Assembly (NCBI GenBank): GCA_031291715.1
Contig: JARLIN010000226.1
Coordinates: 1 to 33,855 of the forward strand
Length of the DNA: 33,855 nt
Source: Rhodopila sp.
GTDB lineage: Bacteria > Pseudomonadota > Alphaproteobacteria > Acetobacterales > Acetobacteraceae
Direction of reading: 5' to 3'
How positions within the stretch are numbered: position 1 is the stretch's first letter; every line of letters starts with the position of its first letter. The translations under genes and the position numbers were made by a program. A model generated the notes under the pieces. The model saw only the letters and a list, made by a program, of their open reading frames with translations, made no database searches and was not told the DNA's origin. This document shows positions 31,163 to 33,855 of this stretch, one piece after another.

Positions 31163-31924
31163 ATGATTATCGAGTTGTTCGGTGCGCCCGGAGCCGGGAA
31201 AACCACCTTCGCGACAGCGTTGGCGGCGTGGCTGCGGGAGTCGGGCCACACCGTGGAACTCGTGCTCAGCTACCGGCCGGCGGAAAGCGCGCTATCGCAG
31301 GGGGGGGCGGGACAGCCCAGTTTTGGTCAGTCGTTGGCGGACGGGCTGCGCCGTATGGGCCGGCCGGTGACCGAGATGGTCTCCAGCGTGAGCCTTCTGC
31401 GCGGGCCTTCGGAGGCAACCGAGATTATCGTGACCCTGCTGCGATTGCTTCCACCGCGGAATCTTCTTTGGTCGATCAGATTGCGTCAGTACATGCTGCG
31501 GCTTTTCGAGGCCTGGAACCGGGCATCGTCAGCCAACCACATCATGTTATTCGATCAGGGGTTCATACAGGCGGTTTGCTCGTTCGTGTTGCTTAGCCGG
31601 GCGTCGGATCAGGCTCTTATCCGGCATGCGCTAGAGGTCGTCCCGAAGCCCGATCGCTCCATCTTGCTTGTCGCTCCACCGGACATTCTCAGGGCCAGGC
31701 TTGAAGAGCGCTATCGGCTTCAAGGCAGGTTCGAACAGATGTTGGAGCTCACAATTGACGAGAATCTCAGATCGATCGCGATTATCGACGAATTGTTTGG
31801 CCTGCTTCGTCGCGAAGGTCATTACGTGTCATATGTGAATTCCTCGGACCCACAATCGACCGCCTTAGCCGCGGAAAGGTTTGTATTGGATCTCGTCCAG
31901 ACGGGAGAACCGACTGCACAATGA
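31163..31924 (+). CDS. Small P-loop kinase/NTPase-like protein
   Basis: A 253-residue protein opening directly with a P-loop (MIIELFGAPGAGKTT; GAPGAGKT at residues 7-14), followed by a helix rich in hydrophobic residues and HIMLFDQGFIQ (about residues 127-137), which looks like a Walker B or catalytic-acid segment of adenylate-kinase-like or deoxynucleoside-kinase-like enzymes. A LID-like ARLEERYRLQGR with several Arg follows. It begins 2 bases after the NTase–kinase fusion and is likely co-translated. A run of eight G (31300-31307) lies within codons around residue 47. Substrate unknown; carbohydrate or nucleotide kinase are both possible. Confidence 0.65.
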   Translation: MIIELFGAPGAGKTTFATALAAWLRESGHTVELVLSYRPAESALSQGGAGQPSFGQSLADGLRRMGRPVTEMVSSVSLLRGPSEATEIIVTLLRLLPPRNLLWSIRLRQYMLRLFEAWNRASSANHIMLFDQGFIQAVCSFVLLSRASDQALIRHALEVVPKPDRSILLVAPPDILRARLEERYRLQGRFEQMLELTIDENLRSIAIIDELFGLLRREGHYVSYVNSSDPQSTALAAERFVLDLVQTGEPTAQ

Positions 31925-31948
31925 AACAACAGGGTATGGGGCGCCAGG

Positions 31949-33574
31949 ATGACGACTAGCGGAGCGTCCGACACCGGCATGCTGGTGGGACGCCTGGCGC
32001 GGAGCAGTCTGGCCGCGTTCTCGATCCATGTGGCAGGCGCCGGTATGACGTATCTGTCGCAGCTTGTCGTGGCACGGCTCATCGGTCCCGGCTCATATGG
32101 TATCTACGCCTACGTGCTTGCCTGGGTAACAGTGCTGTCATACGGCTCGGCTTTGGGCTTCGACATCTCGCTTCTGCGATTTGTATCTGCATATCGCGCA
32201 GAACAAGCTTGGCCTCTGCTTCGGGGTGCGATCCAATACGCGGAACGCCGTGTCATTCTCGCGGGCCTCGGTATCGTGCTGGTCGGCAGCGCTGTGGTGA
32301 CGATGTGGCCCCAGCACATGTCACGCGAACTCATGAATACCTTCCTCGCCGGCTTCCTCGTGGTACCCATCCTGGCACTCCTGTGGATCCGCGGCTCTGT
32401 TGTCCGCGCGTTAGGTGGCGTGGTGTCGGCGCTGGCGCCCGACCGTTTTGCGCGCGACGGCATCCTGCTTTGTCTGATCGCGTTGGCGGGTTGGATCGGG
32501 TGGTGGAACATTCATGCACCGTTTGTGATGGTAACGACGCTCGCCTCTTCCGTGGCGGGCCTTGGATTGGTGAGCCTGGCGGCCCACGCGAGGCGTCCCG
32601 CCGAGGTTATTAACGTCGCGCCCGCCTACGCTGCGACATTGTGGCGACGTACGGCGTTGCCACTGGTTATTATAGCGGTCTCCGAAGTTATAATGAACCG
32701 CACCGGCGTGATGCTGCTCGGTTCGGCGGGACACATCACCGATGCGGGCATCTACGCCCTTGCGTTCAACCTAACCTTCATCGTCACGCTACCGCGATCG
32801 GCGATAAATGCCCTGTTTGCGCCGATGATCGCTGACCTCTTTGTGCGGAACGACCGAACCGCGTTGCAGCTCCTGATCACCAAGGCGGCCTTCGGTATGC
32901 TGCTCGCGTCCCTCTGCATCGCGCTTCCCCTGGGGCTTCTTGCCGAGCCTCTGCTGACATGGTTCGGGCGGGATTTTGGGGGCGGCCTGACGACATTACG
33001 TATTCTTCTCATTGGTCAGGTGATCATGGCTGGCGCCGGTTCCCAGCTCTTTGTCATGACCATGACGGGCCATGAGCGTGGCGCTGCGATGCTGCTGGTC
33101 TTGGGCGTGATTGGCAACGCGGTTCTGGGGGCCATTCTTATTCGCTCGTTTGGAATGGTAGGTGCGGCCATAGCCAACACGGTCATGCTTATTGTGTGGA
33201 ACGCCGCCATGGCGATCTACATCTGGCGAAAACTGCAACTGGCGCCCGGACTGTTGATGTTGGTTCGGCATGGCCATCGCCTGCGCAAGAAGGTTGTCGG
33301 AAATTCGGACGTCGCCCGACGTTTCGGGCAGAGGCTGAAGGGAATGCCGCGGCGCGCTCGATGGCTTGGTTGCGCGGCCTTGCTGTTGGCGTCATCTGTC
33401 AACGCTCGATTTGCGTATAGCCATGTGAGAGGCCCAACAGTTATCACTGCAACAGGCGGCTTCTGTCGCCAGGCGCTAGAGCCTTGGGTTGTCGGCTCCA
33501 AGGCCGACCGTCTCGATCAACCAACAGGTCCGACTGACAGGCTGCCTGCGTTCCGGACTGGAACGTGCCAATGA
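31949..33574 (+). CDS. Wzx-like polysaccharide flippase (MOP superfamily)
   Basis: This 541-residue polytopic membrane protein has about twelve to fourteen hydrophobic segments and a typical MOP/Wzx beginning (SSLAAFSIHVAGAGMTYLSQLVVARLIGPGSYGIYAYV). Members flip the undecaprenyl-linked repeat unit across the inner membrane. The last ~110 residues after YIWRKLQLAPGL are less typical: basic, one more hydrophobic stretch (WLGCAALLLASS), then a soluble tail. ATG 31949 has CCAGG just upstream, a modest ribosome site; ATG 31979 is another in-frame candidate. The stop overlaps the start of the next gene by 4 bases. Confidence 0.87.
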   Translation: MTTSGASDTGMLVGRLARSSLAAFSIHVAGAGMTYLSQLVVARLIGPGSYGIYAYVLAWVTVLSYGSALGFDISLLRFVSAYRAEQAWPLLRGAIQYAERRVILAGLGIVLVGSAVVTMWPQHMSRELMNTFLAGFLVVPILALLWIRGSVVRALGGVVSALAPDRFARDGILLCLIALAGWIGWWNIHAPFVMVTTLASSVAGLGLVSLAAHARRPAEVINVAPAYAATLWRRTALPLVIIAVSEVIMNRTGVMLLGSAGHITDAGIYALAFNLTFIVTLPRSAINALFAPMIADLFVRNDRTALQLLITKAAFGMLLASLCIALPLGLLAEPLLTWFGRDFGGGLTTLRILLIGQVIMAGAGSQLFVMTMTGHERGAAMLLVLGVIGNAVLGAILIRSFGMVGAAIANTVMLIVWNAAMAIYIWRKLQLAPGLLMLVRHGHRLRKKVVGNSDVARRFGQRLKGMPRRARWLGCAALLLASSVNARFAYSHVRGPTVITATGGFCRQALEPWVVGSKADRLDQPTGPTDRLPAFRTGTCQ

Positions 33575-33855
33575 TGCGCGACGCCCTACTCGCGCTGGGC
33601 ATGGTGTTGGCTGCAGCGTCCCAAATGCGAATCGCCGGCCTTCCCCTTGGGCCGGGCGAGTTTTGCCTGGCGCTCTGGATCGTTCTGACGATGGGTGGCC
33701 AGGTGATCGGACTAGAGAGGCCGACGAAAGCCTTTTGGCATGTGATGAGCTTCTGGGCGTTTTTCACCATCGCCCAGTGTCTCGGCACGATTTGGAGTGT
33801 CTTTGCCGGTGTGGAGCTTGATCGAGGCCTGTTCCTGCACGACGTTGTGGCGTAC
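33571..33855 (+). CDS. Probable O-antigen polymerase/ligase-type membrane protein, N-terminus only
   Basis: The frame opens at ATG 33571 (ATGA overlap with the flippase stop; ATG 33574 is adjacent) and is open to the window edge, giving 95 residues. The visible part has at least three hydrophobic stretches (ALLALGMVLAAAS, GEFCLALWIVLTMGG, FWAFFTIAQCLGTIW). Together with its place after a Wzx-like gene this suggests a Wzy polymerase or a WaaL/O-antigen-ligase-type protein. The diagnostic periplasmic loop is outside the window. Confidence 0.6.
   Translation, partial: MMRDALLALGMVLAAASQMRIAGLPLGPGEFCLALWIVLTMGGQVIGLERPTKAFWHVMSFWAFFTIAQCLGTIWSVFAGVELDRGLFLHDVVAY

Noticed and set aside
1-33855. 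CRISPR array, toxin–antitoxin, phage or defence island
   Set aside because: No regularly spaced repeats and no nuclease, restriction, phage-structural or antitoxin-like genes were recognised.

Overview
The window is a GC-rich (by eye over 60 % GC) stretch of an alphaproteobacterial chromosome. Gene content and protein style, in particular gyrA–coaD followed by two cyclophilins and tRNA-Lys, suggest an acetic-acid-bacterium-like member of the Acetobacteraceae. This assignment is inference from recognised families and was not tested by any search.

Layout. (1) 1–7,100 is core-type sequence. It holds a leftward SHOCT-type gene cut by the window edge, a divergent transglutaminase-like protease, and a tightly packed Mla/MCE lipid-transport operon (permease with STAS domain, ATPase, MCE protein, auxiliary lipoprotein). 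These are followed by a zinc-independent quinone-oxidoreductase-like enzyme and a membrane-protein pair with overlapping genes. (2) 7,100–11,750 is housekeeping: gyrA, coaD, a secreted and a cytoplasmic cyclophilin side by side, a strong stem-loop, and tRNA-Lys(TTT). (3) 11,750–18,150 is an accessory, eroded zone immediately downstream of the tRNA. It contains broken remnants of IS3, IS21 and IS66 elements, a FUSC-family membrane protein whose upstream edge abuts the IS3 remnant, a large exported arylsulfatase, and a short gene truncated at the IS66 remnant.

(4) 18,150–33,855 is a surface-polysaccharide locus that runs off the right edge. It opens with a LegB-like sugar-nucleotide 4,6-dehydratase. 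Then comes about 2.1 kb of mostly non-coding or decaying DNA, in which the only solid gene encodes a helix-turn-helix protein. From 21,424 a compact, same-strand operon follows, with gaps of about 50 bp or less or short overlaps: nucleotidyltransferase, DegT aminotransferase, initiating phosphoglycosyl transferase, GT4 glycosyltransferase, AsnB-like amidotransferase, Wzz/Wzc-like co-polymerase with tyrosine-kinase domain, a nucleotidyltransferase-fold/thymidylate-kinase-like fusion, a small P-loop protein, a Wzx-like flippase, and the N-terminus of a probable polymerase/ligase.

Together the locus encodes most parts of a Wzx/Wzy-type pathway. A 4-amino-4,6-dideoxy sugar is probably made by the dehydratase and aminotransferase, loaded on a lipid carrier by the monotopic transferase, extended by the GT4 enzyme, flipped and polymerised. 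No outer-membrane export protein (Wza type) is intact in the window. The least understood parts are the NTase–kinase fusion with its P-loop neighbour, the HTH protein in the gap, and the ExxE-repeat membrane protein with its 55-residue partner. I found no CRISPR array, phage module, toxin–antitoxin pair or recognisable defence system.
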